A program made the position numbers and the translations under genes. DNA of 64,000 nt from Isoetes taiwanensis (Eukaryota; Streptophyta; Lycopodiopsida; Isoetales; Isoetaceae): positions 2,361,436 to 2,425,435 of the forward strand of contig JAJEKV010000012.1 in assembly GCA_021234155.1 (NCBI GenBank), read 5' to 3'. Below, piece after piece: positions 26,440-38,949 of this stretch (positions within the stretch are counted from its first letter, which is position 1; every line of letters begins with the position of its first letter). The notes beneath the pieces were generated by a model. The model was not told the origin of the DNA. It did no database searches and worked only from the letters and a program-made list of their open reading frames with translations.

Positions 26440-28449
26440 CTCGTGACTTGAAATGCGTGTAATATGTTAGATTAACTGTGATGATACCGGTGACGCATGT
26501 CCATCTTCCTTTTTTTTTGGTTTTGGGGTAATAGCTTCGTGGTTAAAATGCATAAACCAGCTCTTCTCGTGGTTTGGGGCGGGGAGACTTCCCAAGATAC
26601 TATGACAACGGTCCCCTTTAAATACTTTTAATGTTAGTTATTTTACATTAATGTTAAAGTTATTTTATATTAAAGTTACTACCTAACCCTAACTTTTCCT
26701 ATTTAACCCCCTCATTGTTGTTTCCACCTTTTTCGCACCTCCTTGGATCACGGTCCTCATCTTCAATGCCTTCATCCCCAAGTCTAACCTCCTTCCTCTT
26801 TGTGTTCTACTCACCAAGTTCCTGGCTATGACTACAAGGTCTCTTATCATTTTGTACTTTACTAGCTAAGAGTCCTTTTTGGACATTGTGGACTGCTATT
26901 TCTTGAGCCTTTGATATATGATCTTGTTCTTCTGAATGATCCCAATGTATGATCTTGTTCTTATGTTCTAGGCAATGCATATCATGGAAAGATACTCTTT
27001 AGACTAGGTAAATCTTGCCTAAAGGAATAATGATGCATTCATGTAGTAGGTCTTGAACCTATTCGGCTCCCAAGTCAATCCCACATGTGCCTTCATGGGC
27101 CAACTGTGGATTGCCATATGTCAATTAGCAACGCAAGCGCAGGTCTAGTCCCTACTCCGTAAATTACCCACCAGAAGATTGTGGACTAGGCCTTGTTAGT
27201 TGAGGATGCCATGAAAGGCATGTTGGGCTAGAGTCCCCCCGATGACATGCTTGAGTGATACGCCCATCGCCAGGTGAATTCAGTGGGTTGTATTGGTATC
27301 GATCCTCCTTTGTTGTCCAAATATGCTCATGGATCTATTCTCGCCTCGGTCATCAAGACGATGTCAACATGCCTAGTAGGCTCCCGATCTATGCTCAGCT
27401 TGGGCCGCCTAAGATGGATATCGCCATGTCTCCCCGCACTATTTGAGGTAGCAATATTGGCTCGCCACGAAGGCCAGGATCTTCTAAGCAACCTTTTATC
27501 AAATATGCCACTAGATTATGGTAGATGGTGTCAAATTCAAAGTGGAGCAAGGTGTAGAGGTTTCATGAAGGAGGTCATGATTCATGGTGTAAGGGTGTAA
27601 ATATATGTTGAAGGGCACCATGGTAGTGGGACCAAAGCTATGGTAAGCCATCCCTTGTCCTACGTGCCAACTATATTAATGAGCACCCTATACACATGTT
27701 TGCTGTGGATTTTTTGTTTCGGACTTTTTACTCCTACATATCTAAAAGTGGATTTGCATGGTATGTCCTTTATCAATTGCCGATTCAAATATAGAATCTA
27801 GACTGATCTGCAAATTTCTATTTTAAAAATCCACAAGACCTCTCGGTACTTAAAGAGTAATCTGCATCACCGACTGGCCATCTAATAACCGATTCCCTAC
27901 TTTATCACTAGAAACAAAGAATACTATAAAGAAATATTTTTATTTTTGACTCAAAATGCCATCGATCCGATCACAAGATTTTGTACCACATGCATTACAA
28001 AATTTTCATTATTTCCAAAGAGAACGCCAATCATTGCTCCTTTGTATTATGCCATCATAGGCTACTATATAAGTCCCTTGGTAAATAAGATTACTTCCAA
28101 CATCATCCTGCAACAACAAGTAGATCAATTCCTAAATGCATTGTCATAGAAACATCATGACTTCATAAAACAAAAGAGACGGAACATGTTACGCTTCAAT
28201 ACGCTGTTAGAAGTTCGCATCAAATGCATGATCAGATTTTACAGCAAATACACAAGAAAAAGAAAAACTTTAATGCATAGGCCGCATTACCCAAAACCTG
28301 ATCATGTTCATAATCAGGTTAAGTTCGATATGTTACCCAGTTGCATTTTGCCCTGCAAAGCATGTGTCGGGACTACTGCCAAAAATCTTTCCTGACACAT
28401 TCAATAGCACCTAGATTGGAGGCAATCTGATTGCCATAAGATTTCCATG
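26440..28449. other. No recognisable gene; region 3' of the ALFIN-LIKE pseudogene at its right end
   Basis: The 108-codon frame at 27274-27600 (plus) has no family signature and an ordinary composition, and I do not call it. The last few hundred bases before 28450 are the expected 3' untranslated side of the minus-strand ALFIN-LIKE copy. Confidence 0.35.
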
Positions 28450-30046
28450 TTATACACGAGCTCTTTGTTGCTGCAGGAAGGACACTTATATTGTTTGATG
28501 TGCTCAGCTCTGGCTGGAGTGACCTTTAACATTACCTTCACATGAAACCATTTTTTGACAAATGTCACAAATCCTATCCAAAACTCATCACCAGTATATG
28601 CATGGGCTAAATCCCGCAGTAAGTGTCGCCATGCTCCTCTCTTCATCCTTTCATCCTCCTCCTCTTCAGAAGGAGGAGTAGCTTGCCTTGCAGGTCATGC
28701 TTGTTGTGATTTTCTACGCTTTTTCTGCTGAGATATAACCAATGTCAAAATTCTGCGTGATGTACATATCCAAACTTAAATTAGCCAGCAAAGTGCTTAC
28801 TGGCTTTGTTGCTGACTTGGCTTTGTTACCACTGCTGCTGGCTCCTGTTCTATTATCTTTTGAAGCCGTTCTCTCGTCCAGTAATCCATGTCAAATACAG
28901 TTGGCAACTCATTCATCATATTAAAAAGGCGTTCCCTGTCTCAAAAAAGACAAAAAAAAAATCAAACATATTAAGTAGAGTAAGTCAATCCAATCTCAGT
29001 CTGACGCACTGTATATTTCAGATACTTAGACGCAAAGATGGTACAATCTGAGAAACCTTAACTAAAAAAATAAACTAAGCACGTCACAAACTACCAACTC
29101 TGAAATTAATGATGGATCCCTTCAAAACAATAAGCGTGCAAAGGATTACAGCAGAAAATACCTCTCAATTTTGTCAAATCGAGCACCATAGTAGAAGGCA
29201 ACTGCAAACAGCCAAGCATCACTGTGAACTGCCACCAGGGATAGCCAATCCTTTCTTTCCTTCCATGCCATCCCTGGCAAAGTTAATTCCTAATGCAGGC
29301 TCTGGAAGCTCTGAGGAACCTCTTCTGCTGGTATGCTTACTCCAGGTTTCGTCAGGAAAACCATATAAACATAGGTTTCTCTGCAAAACAACCCATCATC
29401 AGGCCAGGTATTGCTCGTCACAGACTTATTGTCAAATTCCTTGTAGAACAAAAGTATAAAATTTTTCCTACACGCAGAGAACTGTAAAACCCTTTCGTTT
29501 TCAGCATTTGTTTCCAGTAAACTATCTTCAAAATCCACAAAGCATAGATGTAACATAAATCTTGGACACGTAAAAACATGCCAGAAAAATATTACAATGT
29601 AATATGAATAAACGTATTCCTTAAGCTAATAATGTGAATTATTCGTATTCGACATTTAGTTTAAAACAACAACCAGATATAAGGCTCATAAACACTTCCT
29701 TTCTAAAACCTACTTTTGAAGTTCAAAACAGGCAATAAATAATGGCGTAAATAGCGGAAAATGAATATATAAAGAGAAAAATTCGCTAGCCTTACTTCAG
29801 GATCACATTTACGGAAGAACAACTCCACATCTATTCATAGAATAAACCACAAGTTAGAGAAGAAACAATAACAACAAAGCTTCCATATAACATATTCAGA
29901 CACCAACATGCAAGAAAAAAAAGCAAAAGCATTGCAAGAATTGAACCCTTACCCGTTGTAAGGGCCTTAAGCATGGCAGCTCTGCGGCCCTTGAAATCTC
30001 TGAAAACCTGGTCTACAGTACAAGGATTATAAATGGGAGTCTCCAT
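28450..30046 (-). pseudogene. AL: ALFIN-LIKE PHD-finger gene copy, five exons, frameshifted
   Basis: Minus-strand exons are 30046-29953, 29830-29796, 29380-29162, 28935-28801 and 28727-28450, all with GT-AG introns in frame-compatible phases. Exon 1 gives the family start (YNP-TVDQVFRDFKGRRA, then ALTT) and exon 2 gives DVELFFRKCDPE. Exon 3 holds [26 protein letters not shown] and [17 protein letters not shown]. Exon 4 holds LFNMMNELPTVFD and a Lys/Ser-rich linker. Exon 5 holds the PHD finger ([18 protein letters not shown]) and an RARV-stop end. ALFIN-LIKE proteins are nuclear readers of H3K4me3 of about 240-260 residues. Exons 1 and 2 are intact. Exons 3-5 carry at least eight one- or two-base indels and an in-frame TGA in exon 5, so no full protein can be read. 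Retained introns show it is a duplicated rather than retrocopied gene, unless the indels are assembly errors. Confidence 0.88.
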
Positions 30047-30560
30047 TATCCGCTAACTAGAAACAAAAACCCTGCAAGCTAGTATGAGCTAGGAGAAGCT
30101 ATTGGGTTAAATCCGGGAGCTAAGGAGCCCATGTGGGAAGGGCAAAGGCTAGAAAAAAGGGCTCCATGGCAGGAAAGCTCGGGTCATAACAGAGAAAAAA
30201 GGGTAGAAGCAACGGATTAAGGTGGCCGAAGGTGCGGAAATGCAAGGGCGGATGCAACGGATTGAGAAGAAAGAATTAGAGGGTATTGCCGGAATCGATG
30301 TGTGGATCTGTGTAGAAAAGGCTAGTGCTGTGCAGGGCTGAGCCAGCCAAGGAGGAGGGAGCCAAGGAGTAAAGGAGGGAGTGGTCATACCTAGGCCACA
30401 CTCATGTTTTGAGTTTTGGCACGTGTGCCCTGCAGCCCAGATTGCCCCACGCCTATGCAGCCCATCTCGGCTTCTCAAGGCACGAGTTTCATGGTCCTTC
30501 AAAGCTAGAGCTTTTCTCAAGTATTACCCTTTCCTATGTAGATGCCAATTTCTTATACCA
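30047..30560 (-). promoter_or_regulatory. Probable 5' leader and promoter side of the ALFIN-LIKE copy
   Basis: This stretch lies directly upstream of the ALFIN-LIKE start codon and is richer in C/T on the minus strand (CTCCCTCCT and TTCTTTCTTCTC tracts), as plant 5' leaders often are. I cannot place a TATA box or start site. The 123-codon frame here is a by-product of this composition. Confidence 0.35.
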
Positions 30561-31860
30561 TTGTTTCAAATTGGAACCTACACTTGTTTACTCTGCTAAA
30601 AGGTCCTGGTTTCTCCAACAAAAGCACATTTTGAATACATCATCATATTGACAAAAACATCATAGAATTTCTAGCCCATTTTTATATATTTCCAGACAAT
30701 GACTACCCCATGTACTTTCCTGGCTTACAACAGTTGGTTCTTATATTATTTGCCCCAGTAGGTTGTCACCTGACGTTCAATTGTTGCCGCCTTCTTCTCG
30801 CACAATTGTTCCCTCCTCCTTCCCACATAAAGCATGGCGTTGAAAACATGAGGAGTACTCCCAATGGAAAGCTAAAGGCTCCTAAATATCAATTGCTCTT
30901 GAGCAGATAAGGTAAGCTGCAAGAACACAGATGGATGTCAGAGGCAAAAAAAACTAAAGGAAGACCACGAGTCCTAGGATCAAAGATATACAAACCCCAA
31001 ACTAAAAGATACCATAGAAAAAACATGATTACAAACAGATGAAGCGTCATCTCACGTCTATACGTCGTAACGGTTATCTACTAATTTAATAAAAAAAATG
31101 CCTCAGGTTTGATAAGATAATATGCAAAGCATGGTGAATAAATACTGGTTTTAATGTCCTTCAAGCCATATCAATGTTTGAGCATTCATAACATCTATGA
31201 AGCCATATTTCAATAGACATCTCCATAATCTTGGCCTTCATTCATTATATCCTTACACTACATAGCATCTAATATCTTATGCAACTATAAGTGCCTTGGC
31301 ATATTTTAACCTCTTTTGTTTTTTTAGTGGAAAGAAATATTTTAGAGCATAGAAGGCCCTCTTGGAACAGATCAAATTAAACACAATAAAAGAAAATGTT
31401 TCAGAACACAAGAAAGACTACTAAATGAGTGAACTCAACGTCTTCATCCTTCTTATGCAAGAACTTATGTCATATACATAGAGCACGTGAGATCTTTTCT
31501 AAAATATCGAAAAGAATAAATGTTTAGCTCTATATTTGTATGATGGCAACAAGATGGAAGGAAACTCAAGCATATTAATACATAATATAAGCTTTCCGAA
31601 CATATCCGTCTTTGAGCATAAGCAATCTAAGTATATCAATACTTGTAAATGGTTATGAGGTTCTTAGCATAGCAATATCAAAGCCAGTAAAGCATGAGCA
31701 CTTGAGAGGCTACTCGACTTTCAATAATCTGTAAAAATATGAATGACAAAGGAAGAAGATTTTTTATCATCCACTGTGTACTTAAGACCTCTTTGCTAGA
31801 AAGAAGAGTAGGAAGCAGGAAGTAACCAACTGCTAAAGAATTTGGACAAATTAAATTAAG
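30561..31860. other. No recognisable gene
   Basis: AT-rich intergenic DNA. Short frames only. Confidence 0.4.
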
Positions 31861-31861
31861 A

Positions 31862-32320
31862 ACCTGAAACTGCACCTCTTACTAGATTTGCCTAAATTTT
31901 GTTCCATCTTAGGTCTTTTTGCTTAAATAATGATAAAAAAAACAACCCGCTAGAAAGATTTAGTAATTTTACTTCTCCAATCTAGCATCCAATGAAATAA
32001 CATAATGCTTCATTTTGAATTGAAAAAGTAAATCAAACTAAGAAATTGCAAGAACCTAAATCTTCATCTCTTACTAGTAAATCAAACTAAGAAATTGCAA
32101 GAACCTAAATTCATCTCTTACTAGATTTGCCTACATTTTGTTCTATCCGAGGCATCCATGCCATTTTAAATATTTTTGGCTGAAATAAAGACAAAAGAAT
32201 ACTTGCTCCTAGACATTTACAGTACTTTTGCTTGCACAGTCCAACATCCTACCAAAAAAAAACATAATGCTTCATTCTGAAACAAAGGAGTAAAATTGCC
32301 ACATTAGTGTAAGAAAACTA
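31862..32320. repeat. Nested tandem duplication: 239-bp unit with an inner 49-bp unit
   Basis: CTTACTAGATTTGCCTA at about 31879 recurs at 32118 (spacing 239). The two halves share the same order: TTTTGTTC-AT, GCT-AAATAA-GA, CATAATGCTTCATT. At the joint AGTAAATCAAACTAAGAAAT with its continuation appears at 32027 and 32076, an almost exact 49-bp duplication. So an older large duplication was followed by a younger small one. Confidence 0.8.
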
Positions 32321-32629
32321 TAAAGGACCAACCTGATGTTGTTTCAAGATCCTAACATCTATTAAAATCTAAATTACATACACGACATAGCCGATTCTCT
32401 GTTACCACCAAAATACGACCAAGAAAAATACGTTCTAGTGCTGGATGGCAGTGAAGGCAACTCCATCATTGGTCATACTGCCTTAACATTTTTTTTATCT
32501 AGCAGCAGCAGCAGTAGTAGTTAATCATGTCCGAGAGGCCCAAAAGATCATAGGGCAAACATCAGTTTTTCAAGTAGGGCGCGATGGCTCCCCATGTCTT
32601 TCATATATAAGTCTAATTTAGCAATTGTA

Positions 32630-35010
32630 ACATGGAATATAGGTTCATAAAGCTTATGTCATGCTTATCTCTAACATCACCAAACTTATCACATTTTAAG
32701 AGAAAATGTTCCTCATCTTTAACACTATCAGGTCATTGTCACACAACTTACATTGGCAGTCTTGACGAGGAATTTTTGCCCATTTGCCTATCTCAATTCC
32801 CAGCCAATACTTTCAGATATTCCTGCTCGCAATAAACTACCATAGGATTTAATCATCTTAATAACTTTCCAATCACCTTACACTGTACGAAGTCCTTAAT
32901 TCCTTTGTTTGTCTCAGACCAATCTAATTCTATATGCCCCAGCTCTCAAACCATTTAACTACATCCGCCCACCAGCCTTTTTGTTTAGATGATTCAGAGA
33001 TCAATTTGGACAATCTATCCTCATCCATCATTTTCAAATGGGTAATATAAGTAATGGTTTGGCATAAAGCTTCACCTTCTAAAGGTAGAAGACATGTCTC
33101 AACAAGCATGACTGCATATGGTATATGTTTCTCTAATGCCCAGTTCTTCCCATAAAAACAATATAAGAATCCCTTTTGACTTGTTTCCAAAGCTTGGCTG
33201 GTATGGAAGGCCCCCAAATGGGAACCCCATAAAGTACAATCGTTTGCACCAATGTACGAAAAAGAATTTTCTTAAGTCTCCATTTGTGCAAGGACACACT
33301 GTCAACGAGTTATCATAGCATATAAGGCAGGTTTGCCTCCTGCTATTTGCTTTTTGATACACATCTTCATCTGTAATTGGAGCTGATATCCAAACCCAAG
33401 TACTTGTAAGAATCCATAATCTCTAGTTTGAATCCATTGTATCTAAAATCTCGCCTACTAACAATTTCAAATACCATAGCTTTTGTTTTCTGCGTATTAA
33501 CTTTCATACCTTTGGATGCGTAGAATGATGCTAGAATTTTTAGGTGCAATTGCAATCCCTCTGAAGATTCTGATACGAATACAATATGATTCGCATACAA
33601 AAGGAATTGAATCACAAATTGACCCAACTTCGATCATGCATGCCCTCTGTTATTGAGCCATTCTTCTAATTCATCTATAAACAATTCAAAACAAAGATAG
33701 GTGGCATCTCGACTTGGCCCCTATCATGAAATGAACTTCAAGAGAATAGGCAAGCTTAGCAATTACTTCTTCATATACATGAGTGAGCACACCTCTCCCA
33801 GCAATAGGAATACCTAGTTGCTCCATCCTTCTGCATAGGAACTGTATCAAAAGCTTTGGAAAAGTTTATAAAAATTGCATATAGGGCTCTCTTCGGGTCT
33901 TTAACCTTATCAATCAATGTTCTAAGTGTCAACATATGATCTAAAAGTGCTATAATGCTTCTTAAAGCATGTTTGTCCAATCGCTCTTGTGCACACATTT
34001 TTTGACCAATCACTTATTTTGCCTCTAGCATTACTCCTAAGAGCTTCACAAAAAATCCTACTTACCATGACTACTTTGCAGATTTTCTAACTATGTAGTA
34101 AGCCCTCCTTTATAGCTAGATTCATCAATTGAGTGAGGATCATCAAGGTAAAAAGCTTTTCCATTTGCCATACTTCCTAGTTGATTCATATCTTTTTTGC
34201 TATGAGAACATCCACATCTACTTTGGGCATATTCATGTCTTCCCGTCCAGGCCTAAAATATGTATTTTGCATCATTACAAACGGTTCTTACATCAAAAAA
34301 AAAATGGTTCTTGCATCCAAAAACGTCTCAAAAGAGCTATGGTTTTTTCTGGAGCAGATCATATAATTCAAGCTCCTTCGACTTGAAATACATGCACTTT
34401 TTTTGTCTCAGACGAGTTATATACCATCTTGGCTTTACTTTACATCCCTTTGGAATTTGAGCCCTTGCCTGTGTACACTCTATATCCCACCAAATATTGC
34501 ACGGTTTGACTTTAGATCATGTCCTAGCCATATTAAGCATTTCTTGACCCGCATCTAGAATCATTTGCTTCAGCCTAGTAGCATTGTTAGACAAGTTGGT
34601 AAAGGATTACGAACCAAGTTTTTGAGATAATTGCTCTTTGTACTCATTATGTTTATCATAATTAAATCCAAGCTTTGAAAAAAAAGAGAACCTATGAGTT
34701 CTTCCTCTTAAAAACTGCATTTAGACTTAGAGCAAGCGGCGCATGATCAGATTCTAGGAGCTTGTCCATAATGCTAAATGCTTGCACCATATTTGAGACA
34801 GCATGGAAAAGTGCATAATCTACGGTGCTCTCCCCGTTCCAAGAAAAGTATGTTGATCAACTGAGCATAAGATCTTCAGAGTACCATTCAAAATTGCACA
34901 TAACTCCAATAAGCAGTCTTCCATTGTATTCTTAACTGAATCCTGTGTAGCTAGTATTGCTTGTGGATCCACCGCTTCATCTAAAAATCATCATTCAATT
35001 AAATTGGGGT
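32630..35010 (-). mobile_element. LINE B: endonuclease end, reverse transcriptase and C-terminal zinc motif, 5'-truncated
   Basis: Reading leftward from about 34980, the endonuclease end shows HTFLG, GESTVDYALFHAV and ESDHAPLALSL. RT follows with NFSKAFDTVP near 33845, ELFIDELEEWL (the QGCPLSP-LFGLFIDELE block, altered) near 33680, and LLYANHIVF near 33590 where YADD is expected. The post-RT part has VPIWGAFHTSQALE and PYAVMLVETCLLPLEGEAL. The end has QCKLCDND then DEEHFLLKCDKF, a Cys-Cys-His-Cys motif. YADD has become YANH, so the catalytic aspartates are lost, and there are several frame changes. The family copies itself by target-primed reverse transcription; this copy is dead. Motifs resemble LINEs C and D, not angiosperm L1. 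Confidence 0.85.
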
Positions 35011-35189
35011 TATGTCAACTCCAAAATCACGTCAACTTGCAGTTGTTTTCTAGGGTTTTTGTTTTTGTTTTTATCTCTTTTTGGGACTTGATAAATCATA
35101 TAAGATTGCAATTCCCATGTGTCGTTTTAAATGCGATTTGAAATATACAAAACTGAAGGGCAAGTTGCTAAGATAGATGACATCAAAAT

Positions 35190-35760
35190 TGAAGAGCATG
35201 CCATCGATCCGAGCCATCGGATCAGTATTCTCGAATGGGCGAGCATGTATCTCTTGCATGCATGCATGTATTGCATGCATTTCTGGGGCTTTGGTTCGTC
35301 TGGGGATCGCTATTTCTTGCAGGTTCTTCATCGTCATCGGCGTTTTCTCCTCTCTCAGCAATCCTCTTGAATCTCCTTTTTTTATACCAGGCAGAGGTGG
35401 GGCTTCTTCCTGCTTGGTTTGATAGTTTGGCGTCTTTTTCCATGTTGGGACATGTTCTTTCCAGATCTTGTCCCTTTTGTGGCCATCCTTCAACCTTCGA
35501 CCTCGATCTCGTTTTAATAAGGAAGTTCTCTTTTTTGTCGGGAGCTTTTGTCTGTTTTCATGCAAGTTCGTGATTCGAGAATGCCATCGATCCGAGACAT
35601 CGGATCGGTATTCTCGAATGGGTGAGCATACATCTCTTGTATGCATGCATGCATTTTCTGGGGCTCTGGTTCGTTTGGAAATCGCTATTTCTTGCAGGTT
35701 CTTCATCGACTTCTCATCGGCGTTTTCTCCTCTCTCAGCAGTCCCCTCGACTCCCATCCA
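35190..35760. repeat. Tandem duplication, 383-bp spacing
   Basis: CCATCGATCCGAG at 35201 and again at 35584 starts about 170 bases of close identity, including GTATTCTCGAATGGG, ATCGCTATTTCTTGCAGG and CGGCGTTTTCTCCTCTCTCAG. A third partial start (TTTGTCTGTTTTCATGC) occurs at about 35548 and 36190. A minus-strand frame of 228 codons (35071-35757) runs across both copies only because they happen to share frame; I see no family in it. Confidence 0.8.
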
Positions 35761-35799
35761 TCCTCCCTTAATGTGTATATTATTGTAAATGTTATTTTT

Positions 35800-36110
35800 T
35801 GTCGTGTGGCATGCGTAAGCAGCCCCTCGCTTGTTCTAGTTTGTGTTCTAGTTTGTTGATGTGCAGGTACAGTGGGATGCGTGACTTTGTCTTTTTCAGG
35901 CTTCATGGGTTTCTTTGTGGGAGCATTTTTTTGCAGCCTTACACTGTGTCTAAGCCTCGTGTCGAGGGCTTATCACTAAGGTTTTTCCTCGAAAACCCGA
36001 AAGGGCAGGGTTTTTTAATCCCGGCGATAAGCTCTCGGCAGGTACACTTAACCGACATTTGTAGAATTTTTTTGGGGTCCAGATAATATAACTGGATATT
36101 CCCTGATTTT
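35800..36110 (+). mobile_element. LINE-like 3' terminal segment
   Basis: GGTTTTTCCTCGAAAACCC at 35979, followed by AGGGTTTTTTAATCCCGG, matches the 3' end of LINE D at 63249 (GGTTTTTCCTCGAAAACCC then GGGGTTTTTAATCCGGG). In both places the CGAAAACCC and GGGTTTT halves can pair as a hairpin. This points to the tail of a related, otherwise lost LINE copy on the plus strand. No coding motif is left before it. Confidence 0.55.
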
Positions 36111-38650
36111 TTTCATTGTGGGAAGTGTAGCTACCCACTCTCAGCCATTGTTGAATTCTGCTGAGATGAATGAAAAGCCTAGATAAAATTTGTCTGTTTT
36201 CATGCGAGCCCTTATTCGAGAATTGAGATGCATTAGGCTAGTCTCGTAAGATCTTATATCCCGCCCCTTCACCAAAATATTTCCACAAAAAGGATAACAC
36301 ATAACAGCTAGAAATTCCCTGAAATTCCCTCTTTGAAATCATAGAAAATGTAAATTACTGATTTTTGGGTCATTGAAAATATTTTAGGCAGCCAAACGCC
36401 CCCTAAACCTTAGAAATTGGACTAAACAAAAATCCAATAAACGCTTTGGTCATATCGTAAAATTGATTTTAAAAGGTGCCTCCAAGAGGATAGCTAGGTT
36501 AGAATTAATGAACGGGCCGATCTACAATAGGATTGGACTATACAATTGAATATAAAACCATCTTGAACCATCGAGGTTGGTTAGAGGACCTCAATATCTA
36601 TTGTTTAGAAACAAGAATGTTAGTTGAGTTAGATTCCCGAGGGAATTTACTCTATATACAACTAGAAATTGTGGATACATCTTGTTACCCAGTATGTTCA
36701 AGTAGGGCTTGGGGTAAAACATATGGGTCGTAGTATATATAGTAATACCTATTTTGTAGAGTAAGATATATATTACGCTCTATGTACATATTATAACTGT
36801 AGATTGGCAAAGCAATGATTATGTGCTAGAACAAGTAGTCAAGAAAATTGGCATTGTGGCAAATAATTCCAGTTGAAAGGAGGTAAGCTTGTAAGTTTCC
36901 ATATAAACGAGATCCTATCTATGATTTTTCCACTGACATGGTTATTCATTTCGAGATATAATCTCAGTGAGGGCCGAGCCATATAAGAATAGTTTCACCT
37001 CTAAGGGTGTCTTGGGGTTGAAAATTTTTCTGGGCTTGACTGCCAATAGTTGAAAGTGTATGGTCAGATTCTGGGAAATTAAAGCCCACATAAGACTCTT
37101 GAATAGACATTAGTAAGTAAACATAAGGGTTGTGCTATTGAATAAGGTCAAGAAGTGACTTGAAAAGCTCAAAGCAAGGCTATGCACAACAAGAACCTCT
37201 CATGAGAGTTTAGGTATGGAGAACATGGTGATATCACTGGGGATGTGATTCCATAAGCATTCAGAATTTGCAAGGCCAATTAGTCATGCTAGACTGAGTT
37301 GTTTGGCTTTTTGCATACACTCTATATTAGCATCAAAACATATATGGATGGACACCATATTGATTGATGTATGCATGGAGCATAATGGTGCTTCATTTAT
37401 GATGTTGATCTTTAACATATCAATGATGCCTATTGAAAAGATCATTAAGGATGACGAAGTCTAGTGACTTTCGTCAAATGAGACAGTAGTTCTTGATAAG
37501 GAATCTACTCAGCACCTTAAAGTTGTGATCTTTAGGCATCCATATGGCATGAGCATCAAAGTTCCCCACAAGTTGAGCATGTAAGAGGCCTAGAAGTGGT
37601 CTATGCCAATGTGTTGATTGGGGGGTTGCAAATAAAATGTAGTATTTGATGATTGCATTAGTTGGGATGTTAGGCTATGGAAGCCAGTTATAGTCAAATA
37701 TTACGATTAGAACCTATGACTCTATAGAAAGAGTGTGAGCATGTACTTACGATAATTGCATGGCAACGCCTTGGATTCTAGTGAAGTTTGCCTAGGAACA
37801 CCACCATACAATAGTTAGGAAGGAGTCGAGACACAGGGCTTAGAGAGTAGTCAAAACTCCTCAGTATATCATCAAAGTTGAGTATTAGATAATTTCTAAA
37901 CTGGATGAATATAGCTCTAAAATTCACTTCTAAAAACAAAGGCTTGCTTGATTAGCTAACTTTCTAAAGGGGGAGGAAAAGGATTTCCTAGCCTTGTGAA
38001 AGAATAAGCAAGATGGAATGCAATAGCACTATCAACTTACCACATGGTGGTCTGGGTTGTGTTGATTAAGGTAATATGTTTATTGCAAACTTCCTTAAGA
38101 AATGGGGTCGCAAATTGGAATGTGAATGTGGGAACCCAAATGTGGTGATGAAAAGGTTCACCTAATATGGATATGTAAGTTGTCAAACTTAGAAAGAAAA
38201 TTTTCCTAGAGGAATGGCATTAAGCTGGCAGGGCCAGGCGTGCCATGGAATAGTTAACAAAGCCCATAAAGGGTAGAGTCTGAACTACCACTATTTGTTA
38301 TCAAAGTAGTATACATGTATGTAAGGATTCATGATAATTCTTGGAGCAAGAGAATCAACTCGGGGAGTTGGGATAGAGAATCCAATGGGAATTTACGAAT
38401 AACAAGAAATGCAAGAATAGTGAATTCGCATTGGCTAGTACATTCCCTTGACTAGTATCAGGTACTTAATTGCACTGAGAGTGTGAACTAATAGGGAAGC
38501 AGGACTTCTACGCTAGTCCACACGGTTGGTAAACGCGTCATAAAGGACCTGGGGTTCTTGACGGAATAATAGGCGCAAGGTCCCAACTGGGTATTATAAT
38601 ACTAGTGGCAGGGGTCCCGATATGCTGGATTTAGGAAGGGTCAATGAAGA
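36110..38650 (+). other. Unreadable stretch, probably decayed gypsy pol
   Basis: No reverse transcriptase, RNase H or integrase core motif can be read. It lies directly upstream of, and on the same strand as, the gypsy integrase end at 38655, so old pol sequence is the likely content. Confidence 0.3.
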
Positions 38651-38654
38651 CAAT

Positions 38655-38943
38655 ATATGAGCCGAGTTAGAACTAGAACTTGTGAATGGATTAGAAGTGC
38701 ACCCTATTCCACATAAGTCAACTCAAGAAAGCAATATTGTTCAAAGATTGTGACAATACTCCTAGCCCTTTTAGCTCTGGGGTAACTCCTACGGCGATTC
38801 TAGACACTCGCATTCGGAGGCTGCGCAATCGAGATATTGCAGAGGACGTGATCTTGTGGCGAGATCAATCACTCTGCGAGGCCACATGGGAGAGTCATCG
38901 ATCATCTAGTCAATTTCAAAAAGATGATAGAGAAATGCAATGA
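38655..38943 (+). pseudogene. Ty3/gypsy integrase C-terminus with chromodomain
   Basis: In shifting frames the plus strand gives ELELVNGLEVHP, then FHISQLKKA. These are the standard AYxLELP...IHPVFHVSQLKKA end of a gypsy integrase. From 38737 one frame reads PTAILDTRIRRLRNRDIAED then VILW, with EATWE following: the chromodomain core that closes chromovirus integrases and directs insertion into marked chromatin. The frame stops at 38941. Only this end is legible; upstream pol is decayed and no LTR is identified. The domain identity is well supported. Confidence 0.75.
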
Positions 38944-38949
38944 AATAAA

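Noticed and set aside
27274-27600. A 108-codon plus-strand frame
   Set aside because: No recognisable motif, ordinary length for chance at this composition, and no neighbours to support it.
35071-35757. A 228-codon minus-strand frame with an internal repeat (MKNLQEIAI twice)
   Set aside because: It runs across a 383-bp tandem duplication whose copies happen to share frame. There is no domain or splice context, and the plus strand ends in a LINE-like tail. Likely non-coding.
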